Positions 45,396 through 55,665 of a stretch of DNA of 64,000 nucleotides are shown in pieces. Position 1 is the stretch's first letter. Each line of letters opens with the position of its first letter. The position numbers were made by a program, and so were the translations under genes. Under the pieces are notes generated by a model that saw nothing but the letters and a program-made list of their open reading frames with translations, had not been told where the DNA came from and ran no database searches. Origin of the DNA: Vreelandella lutescens (GTDB lineage: Bacteria; Pseudomonadota; Gammaproteobacteria; Pseudomonadales; Halomonadaceae); NCBI RefSeq assembly GCF_014640815.1, contig NZ_BMHM01000002.1, positions 620,001 to 684,000 on the forward strand, in the 5' to 3' direction.

Positions 45396-47777
45396 TCAGC
45401 CGCGAAGCTCGGCATCTAGTTCAGCTCGCACGTTAGTGACGATCGAATCAACCAACTGGTTGATTTCTTCATCATTTAGCGTGCGCGAAGCGTGCTGCCA
45501 GGTCAAGCCCAATGCAATGCTCTTATACCCATCGGCGACGCCTTTACCAGCATAGACATCAAATAGCTTAATGTCTTTCAAGTAATCGCCTGCTTGCGCT
45601 TTTGCACAATCCAGCAGCGCTTGCACGGGCGTTGCCTCTTTTAGCATAAAAGCCAAATCGCGACGCACCTCTGGGTAGCGGGAAAGCGGCTCGAAGGCTG
45701 GAATGGCCCCCTGACTCAACGCATCAAGGCGAACCTCAAAGAGAACCGCATCCACCTTGAGCCCTAACTTGGCACGTACTTGCGGGTGTAGCGTGCCAAT
45801 CCAACCTGCTGGCTTGCCTTCATGGAATAGCTGCGCTGTTTGCCCAGGATGCAGCGAAGGATGCTCACCTGGCTCGAAACGCCATTGATCTAAGGCACCG
45901 CCCATTGCTAGCAGGCTCTCTAAATCCCCTTTCAGGTCATAAAAATCTACCGGGGCCTTGGCACCGCTCCATCCCTCTGCTTCACGTCCACCACATACCA
46001 AGGCCCCCATCATCGGCACCTGGGTTAAGTTATCAAGATGGCCGTTGAACACCAAACCGCTCTCAAAAAGACGCACACGTGTTTGCTGGCGATTGAGGTT
46101 ATGTTCAAGAGCACGCACTAGGCCGGGAAACAGGCTCGCCCGCATCACCGAAAGATCCGATGAAATCGGATTTGCGAGCACCGGAGACACCGCCTCGGGC
46201 AGCATCGCTGCCTGCAGGTCAGGTGCCACAAAGCTATAAGTGACTGCTTCCTGGAAGCCACGTGCCACCATTTGGTTGCGTAACTGTGACAGCGTCAGCA
46301 CTGCTTCATTGGCTGGCCGCAGCGATAACCGAGCGGCTGGACGACGAACCGGCAGATTATTGTAGCCATGAATACGAGCGACTTCTTCAATGAGGTCCTC
46401 TTCAATGGCAACATCAAAACGCCAGCTAGGCGCTACAACTGACCAACCTTCTACCTGCTTATCGACCTGAAGGCCCAGGCGCTGAAGGATATCGGTCACA
46501 TCGTCAGCAGGCAGCTGCTTGGACAGAGCGGCCTCTAACCGAGCCTCGCGCAGCAAAATAGAGCGAGCCGCAGGCAAATGCTCTTGACTCAGGGACTCCA
46601 CCACCGGCCCCGCTTGACCACCACATATGTCTATAAGGAGCTTTGTCGCACGCTCCACCGCCATGGCAGGAAGCTCTGGATCAACGCCTCGCTCAAAGCG
46701 ATGCGACGCATCGGTATGCAAACCATAAGAACGCGCTTGCCCGGCAATGCCAAGCGGCGCAAAAAAGGCCGACTCAAGAAAAATCGTGTGGGTTTTTTCG
46801 TTTACCCCTGAATTTTCTCCCCCCATGATGCCAGCCATGGCCAAGGGGCCACGCTCATCAGCAATGACCAGCGTTTCAGGGCGCAGCGCCACCTCTTGGC
46901 CGTCCAGCAGTGTTAAACGCTCAGCCTCTCGTGCCAAACGGACAGTAATACCGCCCTGCAAGTTATCACGATCAAACGCGTGCAGCGGCTGACCCAGCTC
47001 TAGCATCACGTAGTTGGTGACATCCACTACCGGGTCAATCGAGCGCACGCCGCTACGACGCAGCCGCTCAACCATCCACAGCGGCGTCTCTGCACTAACG
47101 TTAACGCCTTTAATGACACGCCCTAAATAGCGCGGACACTGCTCAGGAGCCTCAATACTGATGGGAAAGGTATCATCAATACTCGCCTCAACAGCAATGA
47201 TCTCAGGGCCACTGACAGGTAGACGGTTGAGAACACCCACCTCTCTTGCAAGACCTTTAACGCTGAGACAGTCGCCACGATTCGGCGTGAGATCGACCTC
47301 AATGGTCATATCGTCAAGCTGCATATACTCGCGAAAGCTTGTTCCGACGGGCGCGGACACTGATAGCACCAGAATGCCAGGCGAAGTTTCTTCCTCCAGC
47401 CCCAGCTCGGATGCCGAGCAAATCATGCCGCGAGACTCAACGCCGCGCAGCTTTGCCTTTTTGATTTTAAAATCGCCCGGCAGCACGCCCCCTACCTGAG
47501 CAAAGGGAATTTTCTGGCCTACGTCGACGTTGGGCGCACCGCACACCACCTGCACTGGCTCACCTGTGCCGTCATTCACGGTACACACGTTAAGCTTATC
47601 AGCATCAGGATGCTTCTCTTTAGTAAGCACTTCAGCTACAACAACGCCACTAAACGCAGCGGCAACGGCCTCTACGGCATCTACTTCCAGGCCCGCCATG
47701 GTGATCTGATCGGCAATGGCCTGCGTATTAAGCTGCGGGGCTACCCATTCACGCAGCCACTGTTCTGAAAATTTCAT
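45396..47777 (-). CDS. pheT: Phenylalanyl-tRNA synthetase, beta subunit
   Basis: 793 residues, close to E. coli (795). Domains in order: tRNA-binding OB fold (about 40-150, with VVVAEVLTKEKHPDADKL and VVCGAPNV), B3/B4 editing region (VTNYVMLELGQPLHAFD), B5, the catalytic-like core, and the C-terminal ferredoxin-like anticodon-binding domain (FEPLSRYPEVRRDLAFML). Forms the alpha2-beta2 enzyme with PheS, 26 bases upstream. Confidence 0.98.
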   Translation of the reverse strand: MKFSEQWLREWVAPQLNTQAIADQITMAGLEVDAVEAVAAAFSGVVVAEVLTKEKHPDADKLNVCTVNDGTGEPVQVVCGAPNVDVGQKIPFAQVGGVLPGDFKIKKAKLRGVESRGMICSASELGLEEETSPGILVLSVSAPVGTSFREYMQLDDMTIEVDLTPNRGDCLSVKGLAREVGVLNRLPVSGPEIIAVEASIDDTFPISIEAPEQCPRYLGRVIKGVNVSAETPLWMVERLRRSGVRSIDPVVDVTNYVMLELGQPLHAFDRDNLQGGITVRLAREAERLTLLDGQEVALRPETLVIADERGPLAMAGIMGGENSGVNEKTHTIFLESAFFAPLGIAGQARSYGLHTDASHRFERGVDPELPAMAVERATKLLIDICGGQAGPVVESLSQEHLPAARSILLREARLEAALSKQLPADDVTDILQRLGLQVDKQVEGWSVVAPSWRFDVAIEEDLIEEVARIHGYNNLPVRRPAARLSLRPANEAVLTLSQLRNQMVARGFQEAVTYSFVAPDLQAAMLPEAVSPVLANPISSDLSVMRASLFPGLVRALEHNLNRQQTRVRLFESGLVFNGHLDNLTQVPMMGALVCGGREAEGWSGAKAPVDFYDLKGDLESLLAMGGALDQWRFEPGEHPSLHPGQTAQLFHEGKPAGWIGTLHPQVRAKLGLKVDAVLFEVRLDALSQGAIPAFEPLSRYPEVRRDLAFMLKEATPVQALLDCAKAQAGDYLKDIKLFDVYAGKGVADGYKSIALGLTWQHASRTLNDEEINQLVDSIVTNVRAELDAELRG

Positions 47778-47803
47778 AGGGATTCCCGTCGCTGGCAGCG
47801 GTC

Positions 47804-48838
<1,035 letters not shown>

Positions 48839-48890
48839 TTAAGCGGTTCCATCTCTAAGGATGGCTGGCATGTTGAAGGTGACAAAAAAA

Positions 48891-48918
48891 CAGGGGAAGA
48901 GCGGCTGCTCTTCCCCTG
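48891..48918 (-). terminator. Terminator/attenuator between rplT and pheS
   Basis: Perfect 12-bp stem CAGGGGAAGAGC / GCTCTTCCCCTG with loop GGCT, followed on the minus strand by seven T (48890-48884). It lies 62 bases after the rplT stop and 60 bases before the pheS ATG. It may end the ribosomal protein transcript or act as a regulated attenuator. Confidence 0.9.
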
Positions 48919-48930
48919 CATGGGTCACAC

Positions 48931-48974
48931 TGAAATGACCTCGGACATTTCACACTGATACTGGATCAGTGTGA
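48931..48974 (-). promoter_or_regulatory. Alternative hairpins upstream of the pheS attenuator
   Basis: Two stems that share bases. One is a perfect 10-bp stem TCACACTGAT / ATCAGTGTGA (48950-48974). The other is TGAAATG / CATTTCA (48931-48952). A third copy of TCACACTGA (48925-48933) could also pair with 48966-48974. Such competing structures are typical of attenuators. I found no leader peptide rich in Phe codons. Confidence 0.4.
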
Positions 48975-48980
48975 TTTGCC

Positions 48981-49334
48981 TTATTGGGCAGCCTTGGCTT
49001 TTTCCACGATAGCAGCAAACGCCGCTTTTTCGTGTACTGCCAGGTCGGCCAATACTTTACGGTCAATTTCAATACCGGCTTTCTTCAAACCGCCAACAAA
49101 GCGGCTGTAAGACATGCCGTTAATGCGCGCACCAGCGTTGATACGCTGAATCCACAGCGCACGGAATTGGCGCTTACGGTTGCGGCGGTCACGGTACGCA
49201 TACTGACCGGCTTTGATAACAGCCTGTTTGGCTACGCGGAAAACACGCGAACGGGCACCGTAGTAACCTTTGGCCTGCTTCAGTACTTTTTTATGGCGAC
49301 GACGGGCAACTACGCCACGCTTAACACGGGTCAT
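48981..49334 (-). CDS. rplT: 50S ribosomal protein L20
   Basis: 117 residues; [20 protein letters not shown] and the basic N-terminal extension identify L20, which binds 23S rRNA early in assembly. In E. coli L20 also represses rpmI-rplT translation. CAGGAG precedes the ATG. rpmI is 57 bases upstream. Confidence 0.98.
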   Translation of the reverse strand: MTRVKRGVVARRRHKKVLKQAKGYYGARSRVFRVAKQAVIKAGQYAYRDRRNRKRQFRALWIQRINAGARINGMSYSRFVGGLKKAGIEIDRKVLADLAVHEKAAFAAIVEKAKAAQ

Positions 49335-49391
49335 AACACACTCCTGACTTTATGACTGAGGCTAAATGCGCTCAGATAAGATAAATCGACC

Positions 49392-49586
49392 TTACAGATT
49401 CGGCAGCATGCGCTGAATCAGCGCTTTGTCTGACGCATGAATCTGCTTCATGCCACGCAGCTGACGCTTACGCTTGGTCGACTTCTTGGTCAAGATGTGG
49501 CTACGGAAAGACTGCTTGTGCTTGAAGCCGTTAGCGGTCTTTTTGAAGCGCTTTGCAGCGCCGCTGTTGCTTTTGATTTTCGGCAT
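49392..49586 (-). CDS. rpmI: 50S ribosomal protein L35
   Basis: 64 residues, standard. [20 protein letters not shown] and [19 protein letters not shown] are the L35 signatures. CGGAG lies upstream of the ATG. The 81-base gap to infC contains a stable hairpin (49622-49649). Confidence 0.98.
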   Translation of the reverse strand: MPKIKSNSGAAKRFKKTANGFKHKQSFRSHILTKKSTKRKRQLRGMKQIHASDKALIQRMLPNL

Positions 49587-49621
49587 GAGAGAACTCCGCT
49601 CGATATTTTTTAGAAAACCCA

Positions 49622-49649
49622 GGGCCGACCAGCGCCTTCGCGCTGGCCC
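49622..49649 (-). promoter_or_regulatory. Hairpin in the infC-rpmI gap, possible L20 control site
   Basis: GGGCC and AGCGC pair with GCGCT and GGCCC around a CTTC loop, with four extra bases (GACC) bulged on one side. In E. coli L20 regulates rpmI through structured RNA in this region. The position fits; the binding itself is inference. No T tract follows on the minus strand, so it is not a terminator. Confidence 0.35.
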
Positions 49650-49667
49650 GTTAACTTCGCCGTTGGA

Positions 49668-50207
49668 TCACTTCTTTTTCGGGGCAAGAATCATGATCAT
49701 TTGGCGGCCTTCCATTTTGGGGAAAGACTCCACCGCTCCGATCTCTTCCAGGTCTGCCGCGATCCGTTCCATTAGCTTACGGCCAATGTCCTGGTGCGCC
49801 ATTTCACGACCACGGAAGCGCAATGTGACCTTACCCTTGTCACCACCTTCCAAAAAGCGGATCAGGTTTTTAAGCTTAACCTGATAATCGCCTTCGTCGG
49901 TGCCAGGACGGAATTTAACTTCCTTAACCTGGATTTGCTTCTGCTTTTTCTTTTGAGCCGCTTTCTGCTTCTTGGTCTCAAAAACGAATTTGCCGTAATC
50001 CATAATCTTACAGACGATGGGGTCGGCATTCGAAATTTGCACGAGGTCTAAACCGGCAGCTTCCGCACGTTCAAGAGCCTCGGTGGTGGGCACAACACCC
50101 AACTGCTCACCTTCGGCATCAATTAGACGCACTTCTTCTTCGATAATACGCTCGTTCATTGGTGGGCGTTTGTCTGCTGGACGCCCGCGCTGGTTGCTTC
50201 TCTTGAT
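49668..50207 (-). CDS. infC: Translation initiation factor IF-3, AUC start
   Basis: 179 residues when read from an ATC codon at 50207-50205. IF-3 keeps ribosomal subunits apart and checks start codon pairing. The N-domain ([16 protein letters not shown]), [32 protein letters not shown] and [11 protein letters not shown] are unmistakable. The first ATG (50159) would give 163 residues, missing the start of the N-domain. Upstream in frame the codons read [16 protein letters not shown], like Pseudomonas IF-3, and AGGAG sits eight bases before the ATC, with its first A being the last base of the thrS stop codon. Rare starts (AUU, AUC, AUA) in infC allow autoregulation, since IF-3 discriminates against them. 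Confidence 0.93.
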   Translation of the reverse strand: MKRSNQRGRPADKRPPMNERIIEEEVRLIDAEGEQLGVVPTTEALERAEAAGLDLVQISNADPIVCKIMDYGKFVFETKKQKAAQKKKQKQIQVKEVKFRPGTDEGDYQVKLKNLIRFLEGGDKGKVTLRFRGREMAHQDIGRKLMERIAADLEEIGAVESFPKMEGRQMIMILAPKKK

Positions 50208-50219
50208 CGTTCCGTCTCC

Positions 50220-52142
50220 TTAGGCAATTGACGATGTCGCCAGGGCTGCTCTCTCGGCAGTATGGCGTTCAATAAATTCATCGACCGTCATTGTACCGAG
50301 GTTTTCGCCGCTGCGTGTTCGCACGGCCACTGAGTCAGCTTCGACTTCCTTATCTCCTACCACAAGGAGATAGGGAACTTTCTGTAACGTATGCTCACGG
50401 ATTTTAAAGCCGATTTTCTCGTTCCTCAAGTCCGCTTTAACACGCAAGCCACTTTTTTGCAGGCGATTCTCTAATTCAAGCGCATATTCACGCTGTGAAT
50501 CGGTGATGGTCATGATAACCGCCTGCTGTGGCGAAAGCCATAATGGCATAGCGCCCGCATAGTGCTCAATCAGAATCCCCAAGAAACGCTCGAAGGAGCC
50601 TAAAATTGCGCGGTGAAGCATCACTGGGGTCTTACGCACGCCATCTTCATCAACGTACTGAGCCCCTAAACGTCCTGGCAAGTTAAAATCGAGCTGTAGG
50701 GTACCACACTGCCAAACACGATTCAGACAATCACGCAATGCGAACTCAATTTTAGGGCCATAAAACGCTCCCTCACCCGGCTGCAGATCCCACTTCAAGC
50801 CCGTCGCATTCAATGCCGCCTCTAGACCTTGCTCAGCCTGATCCCACATTTCGGCTTCACCAAGGAAGTCTTCAGGGCGCGTTGAAAGCTTCAGCTCAAC
50901 ATCTTCGAAGCCAAGCGCTTTATACACCTGCAGCGTTAACGCTATAAAATCTTCAGCTTCAGCTTGAATTTGGCCTTCGGTACAGAAAATGTGCGCATCG
51001 TCCTGGGTAAACCCACGTACTCGCATCAAACCATGGAGTGAACCTGAAGGTTCATTACGGTGGCAGCTGCCAAACTCGGCCAAGCGCAGCGGCAGATCAC
51101 GGTAGCTCTTCAAGCCTTGATTAAAAACCTGCACGTGACATGGGCAGTTCATCGGCTTAACGGCATACTCACGTTTCTCCGACTCTGTCGTAAACATCAG
51201 TTCACTGTAGTGTCCCCAGTGTCCTGATTTTTTCCAAAGAGAGAGATCCACCACTTGCGGCGTTTTGATCTCTTGGTAACCGTGTTCACGCTGAATTTTA
51301 CGCATGTACTCTTCTAATGCCTGGTACATTGTCCAGCCATTAGGGTGCCAAAAGACCATGCCCGGCGCTTCTTCTTGAAGATGAAATAAATCCATTTTCC
51401 GCGCTAGCTTACGGTGATCACGCTTCTCCGCTTCTTCCAGCCTCTTCAGGTAGGCTTTTAACTGTTTTTTATCACCCCATGCCGTGCCATAAATACGCGT
51501 CAGCATCGGATTAGAGGAGTCACCACGCCAGTAAGCACCCGCAAGCTTGGTCAACTTGAATGCTTTTAAATGCCGAGTATTAGGCACATGCGGGCCACGG
51601 CACATGTCCGTGTACTCTTCATGGTGATAAAGACGGATGGTCGCACCTTCGGGAATGTCGCGAATGATCTCTTGCTTATAGGTCTCATCACGCTTCTCAA
51701 AGGCTGCCATCGCTTGCTCGCGGTCGACATACTCACGAACAACATCGTATTCATGATCGATCAGCGACTGCATTCTTTTTTCAATGGCTTCCATATCTTC
51801 TGGCGTTACCGACTTACCAAAATCGATATCGTAGTAAAAGCCATCATCAATGACTGGACCGATCGCCATTTTGGCATCGGGGTATAGCTGCTTCACCGCG
51901 TGCCCAATTAAGTGAGCACAGGAGTGGCGGATAATTTCAAGCCCTTCTTCATCACGGGCAGTAATAATTGAAACGTCTGCATCCTGCTCAATGATATCGG
52001 CAGCATCAACCAGCACACCATCAATCTTGCCGGCTACGCAGGCCTTGGCCAAACCAGGGCCAATGGATTCTGCCAGCTGCATAATAGAAAGGGGAGCTTC
52101 AAACGTTCTTTGGCTGCCATCGGGCAGTGTTACAATGGGCAT
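50220..52142 (-). CDS. thrS: Threonyl-tRNA synthetase
   Basis: 640 residues, near E. coli (642). TGS domain (1-65), editing domain with [16 protein letters not shown] and the second zinc-like site near DMCRGPHVP, class II core ([49 protein letters not shown]) and the C-terminal anticodon domain. It charges tRNA-Thr and edits Ser. Its stop codon overlaps the infC ribosome binding site, so the two are translated in series. AAGGAA precedes the ATG. Confidence 0.98.
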   Translation of the reverse strand: MPIVTLPDGSQRTFEAPLSIMQLAESIGPGLAKACVAGKIDGVLVDAADIIEQDADVSIITARDEEGLEIIRHSCAHLIGHAVKQLYPDAKMAIGPVIDDGFYYDIDFGKSVTPEDMEAIEKRMQSLIDHEYDVVREYVDREQAMAAFEKRDETYKQEIIRDIPEGATIRLYHHEEYTDMCRGPHVPNTRHLKAFKLTKLAGAYWRGDSSNPMLTRIYGTAWGDKKQLKAYLKRLEEAEKRDHRKLARKMDLFHLQEEAPGMVFWHPNGWTMYQALEEYMRKIQREHGYQEIKTPQVVDLSLWKKSGHWGHYSELMFTTESEKREYAVKPMNCPCHVQVFNQGLKSYRDLPLRLAEFGSCHRNEPSGSLHGLMRVRGFTQDDAHIFCTEGQIQAEAEDFIALTLQVYKALGFEDVELKLSTRPEDFLGEAEMWDQAEQGLEAALNATGLKWDLQPGEGAFYGPKIEFALRDCLNRVWQCGTLQLDFNLPGRLGAQYVDEDGVRKTPVMLHRAILGSFERFLGILIEHYAGAMPLWLSPQQAVIMTITDSQREYALELENRLQKSGLRVKADLRNEKIGFKIREHTLQKVPYLLVVGDKEVEADSVAVRTRSGENLGTMTVDEFIERHTAERAALATSSIA

Positions 52143-52267
52143 TCAGGTATTCCTTGAGCGCAGTGGTGATCCATACCAAGGATCACATTTCGCTATCAAT
52201 GGTCGGAGAATTAAGCACATCTTGAAGGCTGCCAAGCCTATCAGACTTTATGACTTGGTAAAATAAA

Positions 52268-52290
52268 ACGGGAGGCAATGAGCCTCCCGT
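52268..52290 (-). terminator. Terminator after the OmpA-family gene
   Basis: Perfect 9-bp stem ACGGGAGGC / GCCTCCCGT with loop AATGA, followed on the minus strand by TTTATTTTACC. It separates the OmpA-family gene from thrS. Confidence 0.85.
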
Positions 52291-52358
52291 TCTGTATCAA
52301 AAGATAGATCACTCCAGCAAGCTGGTGCTACCTATTGATGGCGCGATGAATGACTGGA

Positions 52359-53228
52359 TTAGTTCCACTCATCCAGTTCTACACGGCGGTTCTGGAAACG
52401 ACCTTCTTCAGTGTCGTTAGTCGCCACCGGACGCTCTTCACCGTAACCAACTGCACGCATGCGGTTAGCTTCAACGCCACGCTGGTTCAGGTAAGCAGCC
52501 ACTGATTCAGCACGACGCTGAGACAGGTCTTTGTTGTACTGATCAGAACCACGAGAATCGGTGTGACCTTCGATGCTTACACGAACGTCAGGGTTGTTAA
52601 CCAGACGCTCAGCAACACCATTCAGGACATTTTGTGCGTTAGCAGTCAGTTGAGCTGAGTCAAACTCAAAGTTCACTTCACGCAGAACAACGCTTGCCGG
52701 GCAGCCCAGTGCGTTGACTTCAACGCCAGCCGGGGTGTCGGGGCACTGGTCACGATAGTCCGGAACGCCGTCGTTATCAGAATCCAGCGGGCAACCATTG
52801 GCATTCACTTCAACGCCAGCAGGGGTGCCTGGGCACTGATCGCGGTAGTCCGGCACGCCGTCACCGTCGGAGTCCAGCGGGCAGCCTTCAGCGTCAACAG
52901 CAACACCAGCAGGCACTTCGCCGTAGCTCGGGCACTGAGGAGCTACCGGCTCAGGGGTACGATCTGCACACAGCAGACCGCCGATAGCAGCGCCTGCTGC
53001 TGCACCCGTGGCTGCGCCAGCGTCTTCATCAGAGCTGCTGCTCGTCGCGTAGCCAATGCTGCCACCGATGATGCTGCCAGCAAGACCACAAACTGCCGGG
53101 TGCTGATACCAGCTTTGACCGCTGCTAGCGCTCGCCTGGCCGGAAGACTGGGAGGCTGAGCTAGCACAGCCAGAAAGACCTACTACTAGTGCAGAACCGA
53201 TTAGCAGGCCAGTTGTTGATTTTTTCAT
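52359..53228 (-). CDS. OmpA-family lipoprotein with thrombospondin type 3 repeats
   Basis: 289 residues from the ATG at 53228 (AAGGAG upstream); the longer frame adds 15 residues before the signal peptide. Lipobox VGLSGC (cysteine near 21), a glycine/alanine-rich segment (GAATGAAAGAAIGG, glycine-zipper-like), two 30-residue calcium-binding type 3 repeats (DSDGDGVPDYRDQCP and DSDNDGVPDYRDQCP) preceded by a partial third, then the OmpA C-terminal domain that binds peptidoglycan (VSIEGHTDSRGS, LSQRRAESVAAYL). It probably links the outer membrane to the cell wall. Monocistronic. Confidence 0.9.
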   Translation of the reverse strand: MKKSTTGLLIGSALVVGLSGCASSASQSSGQASASSGQSWYQHPAVCGLAGSIIGGSIGYATSSSSDEDAGAATGAAAGAAIGGLLCADRTPEPVAPQCPSYGEVPAGVAVDAEGCPLDSDGDGVPDYRDQCPGTPAGVEVNANGCPLDSDNDGVPDYRDQCPDTPAGVEVNALGCPASVVLREVNFEFDSAQLTANAQNVLNGVAERLVNNPDVRVSIEGHTDSRGSDQYNKDLSQRRAESVAAYLNQRGVEANRMRAVGYGEERPVATNDTEEGRFQNRRVELDEWN

Positions 53229-53475
53229 GCAAGACTCCTTCTTGATCCAATGCTGACATGGTCTAAAGACCAAATCTATCCAATGCTTCTTATCGCGAGA
53301 GCATCCATTTTTCGCTGTTCTGCTTCAGGATTAGGAATCCCTGCCCCTTGAAACCGAACAAGGTGCCTATCATTAACGTTTCAGCGTTAGAAGGCAACAA
53401 TGCCGAGATATCAACTTCTTGCCTATACCGACCCTTCCAGCATAGCAAAGCTGACATCGTTGACATTAAAAAATT

Positions 53476-53943
53476 TTAATGAAGTGCCGAGGGTCCTTTG
53501 GTGCGCCACTTGATGACCTCTGCAGCCGCCGCCAGAACCGCCGGGCGCATTTCCTCTTCTACCGCTAAGCGCTCTTTGTCTTCTTGCATTCTTTCCCTAG
53601 GCGTCAACTGCTTACGGGCAGAATGTGTTTTTAAATGGCGAGTACGGTTGTATACCTGAGCAAATGCCTCGAACTCAGGACGCTCCGTCAAGCTGGGATC
53701 AACAATTTCGAGCAGCACCTTACAACGCCAAGATCCCTCGGTGATATCGACCTGCTCTTGAACAAGCGCACTCACCACGTAATCTAGATTTTCAAGACTG
53801 TTTTGCTGTGCGCGCTGCTCTTCATCGAGCCGGAACGCATCGCGTCGTCTTACTTCCTTACGCAGAGAGAAAGCGTAACCACCAAGTGCAGCAACGACCG
53901 CAATGGCAATGGCAAGCAGTACAAGTGCAACCGTAGAACTCAT
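53476..53943 (-). CDS. DUF2489 domain protein, membrane-anchored
   Basis: 155 residues: one N-terminal membrane segment (VALVLLAIAIAVVAALGGYAF), then a charged helical region that I recognise as DUF2489 (LENLDYVVSALVQEQVDITEG, FAQVYNRTRHLKTHSARKQLT). Function unknown in the family. AAGGAG precedes the ATG. No partner is evident; heme A synthase lies upstream on the same strand after 125 bases. Confidence 0.75.
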   Translation of the reverse strand: MSSTVALVLLAIAIAVVAALGGYAFSLRKEVRRRDAFRLDEEQRAQQNSLENLDYVVSALVQEQVDITEGSWRCKVLLEIVDPSLTERPEFEAFAQVYNRTRHLKTHSARKQLTPRERMQEDKERLAVEEEMRPAVLAAAAEVIKWRTKGPSALH

Positions 53944-54068
53944 AGAGCTCCTTCTCTTCAGTAATAAATAGCTTAACGAGAATTGTACACCGAATCACCT
54001 CACGTAGACCAATCTGATTCATGCACCTCAATCTTCACGGCCTCATTAACTCGTAAAAAAGCATCCAT

Positions 54069-55121
54069 TTAGCTGTACAAGGAGGTCATGCTTCCACGCT
54101 GTGGTTGCACATGCATCGCTTCTTCTGAATATCGATACCGCCAGCACCACCATGCCCAGCCCATACTGAGCACTAACAGTACAGCGCCCGCCGTATGCAA
54201 GAGTGCCAACCAAAGTGGCAACCACAGTAAAACGTTGGCAATTCCAAGTGCTACCTGAGCAAAGTAAGCAACCATGACGACGTTCAGGGCAGTACCGACG
54301 GCTTTCAAACCTCGATGACGCCACCAGAGTGCTATCAACGCAGCGCCTAACAATATAGCCCCTATGCGGTGAACCACATGAATAGCCGTACGTGCATCTG
54401 CATGCAGTTGACCATGCAAATAGTTAGGCCCAACGGTTTGTGTCAAATGGAAGCCTTCGCTCAAATCCATGCTCGGCCACCACTGTGTATTACAGGTGGG
54501 GAATCCTTGACAAGCAATACCAGCATAGTTGCTAGTGACCCAGCCACCCAGCGCGAGCTGGAGTACCAACATCGCTCCAGCGATATACCAAAGCCCACTG
54601 GCTTTTTGAGGCTGCCCTATCGAGCCACGCCAAACACGCCTCATACGAAAATGCAGCCAAAAAAACAGCATCAAAACGCTAAGCCCGCCCAGCAAATGTA
54701 GCGTTACCACCTGCGGCCATAGCTTTAATGTCACCGTAAAAGCACCAAACGCACCTTGAAAAAGAATAACCACTAATAGCGCCAGACTTAATCGCCATGG
54801 ATAACCTGCATGCTTTCGCATCGACCAGCCAAGCGCTAATACACTCAGGACAATCAGCCCTAAAAAGCTAGCCACATAACGGTGAGCCATTTCCACCCAT
54901 GCTTTGAAAGGCTCTAAAGGCGCATCTGGATGACGAAGCGCAGCATGCTCGCTATCAGGCACCACTAAGCGCCCATAACATCCAGGCCAATCGGGGCAGC
55001 CCAGGCCAGCATCCACTAAACGTGTCCATGCACCTACTAATATGACGCACGTGGTCAATAGCGTTCCAGCCAGTGTGATTCCTACAAGCCAGCGAAGTCT
55101 GCGCTCTTGGTAGGTCTGCAT
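54069..55121 (-). CDS. ctaA: Heme A synthase (CtaA/Cox15)
   Basis: 350 residues, eight membrane segments. It oxidises the methyl group of heme O to make heme A for aa3 oxidase. Conserved haem-ligand histidines are visible in EMAHRYVASFLGL, TLHLLGGLSVL, HVVHRIGAILLG and ALLHTAGAVLL. TRLVDAGLGCPDWPGCYG is the CtaA signature with its cysteine pair. TAAGGAA precedes the ATG. The gene normally next to it, ctaB (heme O synthase), is not downstream here. Confidence 0.95.
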   Translation of the reverse strand: MQTYQERRLRWLVGITLAGTLLTTCVILVGAWTRLVDAGLGCPDWPGCYGRLVVPDSEHAALRHPDAPLEPFKAWVEMAHRYVASFLGLIVLSVLALGWSMRKHAGYPWRLSLALLVVILFQGAFGAFTVTLKLWPQVVTLHLLGGLSVLMLFFWLHFRMRRVWRGSIGQPQKASGLWYIAGAMLVLQLALGGWVTSNYAGIACQGFPTCNTQWWPSMDLSEGFHLTQTVGPNYLHGQLHADARTAIHVVHRIGAILLGAALIALWWRHRGLKAVGTALNVVMVAYFAQVALGIANVLLWLPLWLALLHTAGAVLLVLSMGWAWWCWRYRYSEEAMHVQPQRGSMTSLYS

Positions 55122-55157
55122 TGCGTTTCCTTACGGCTATGATCAACCGAACGTAGG

Positions 55158-55664
55158 CTAAATCGGATTTACTTTAAATAGGTGCCGGATATCGTCTAGG
55201 ATGTCAGAGGTCGATACGTTGGGACTGAAGGCAAGCGCAGGCCTACCCATCGGGTCAAATAACCAAACGGTGTGATCATGGCTCCAAGCGGGTTGATGTT
55301 GCCATGCAACGACGGTTTCGCCTGGTAGCGCGGCGTTGCTGCCGCCTATTCTCAGCCGTTGCAGTCTAGCAGCCTCACGCCCTAGAGCACGGTGCAACCG
55401 CCACAGCTCGTCTTGCTGCTGTTCGCAACGAGTGCCGCAGTCAAGTACCAGCGTCCACTGCTCTGCGTCAACGACGGAGGCGGTCAACGGCCAATCATCA
55501 AGGAGAGGCACATTTGAGATGACCTTCCCGTGCGCCGTATGATCCTGAGGTATCCCTACACTCCAAGTTATCATGCCCCATGCTGTGACAATGGGAGCGG
55601 CAAAAATGACAAATAGGAGAGCCACCTTAAGCCTTGGATAACGTACAGGTTGATAATGATGCAC
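55158..55664 (-). CDS. Membrane-anchored CxxxC protein of the cytochrome oxidase cluster
   Basis: 168 residues from a GTG at 55664, with AAGGGGGT upstream and one base after the SURF1 stop; another GTG at 55691 would overlap SURF1. One N-terminal membrane segment (VALLFVIFAAPIVTAWGMI), then a periplasmic domain with a CxxxC pair in DCGTRCEQQQDELWRLHRALG. Its position between SURF1 and heme A synthase is conserved in related bacteria. The CxxxC pair and thioredoxin-like length suggest a distant Sco-type copper or thiol protein. Function unproven. Confidence 0.65.
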   Translation of the reverse strand: MHHYQPVRYPRLKVALLFVIFAAPIVTAWGMITWSVGIPQDHTAHGKVISNVPLLDDWPLTASVVDAEQWTLVLDCGTRCEQQQDELWRLHRALGREAARLQRLRIGGSNAALPGETVVAWQHQPAWSHDHTVWLFDPMGRPALAFSPNVSTSDILDDIRHLFKVNPI

Positions 55665-55665
55665 G

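Noticed and set aside
48884-48980. pheL-like leader peptide
   Set aside because: The short frames in this gap contain no run of Phe codons before the terminator.
53274-53475. tRNA or small RNA gene in the gaps around the OmpA-family gene
   Set aside because: No cloverleaf, no CCA end and no conserved T-arm word were seen here or in the other gaps of the translation block.
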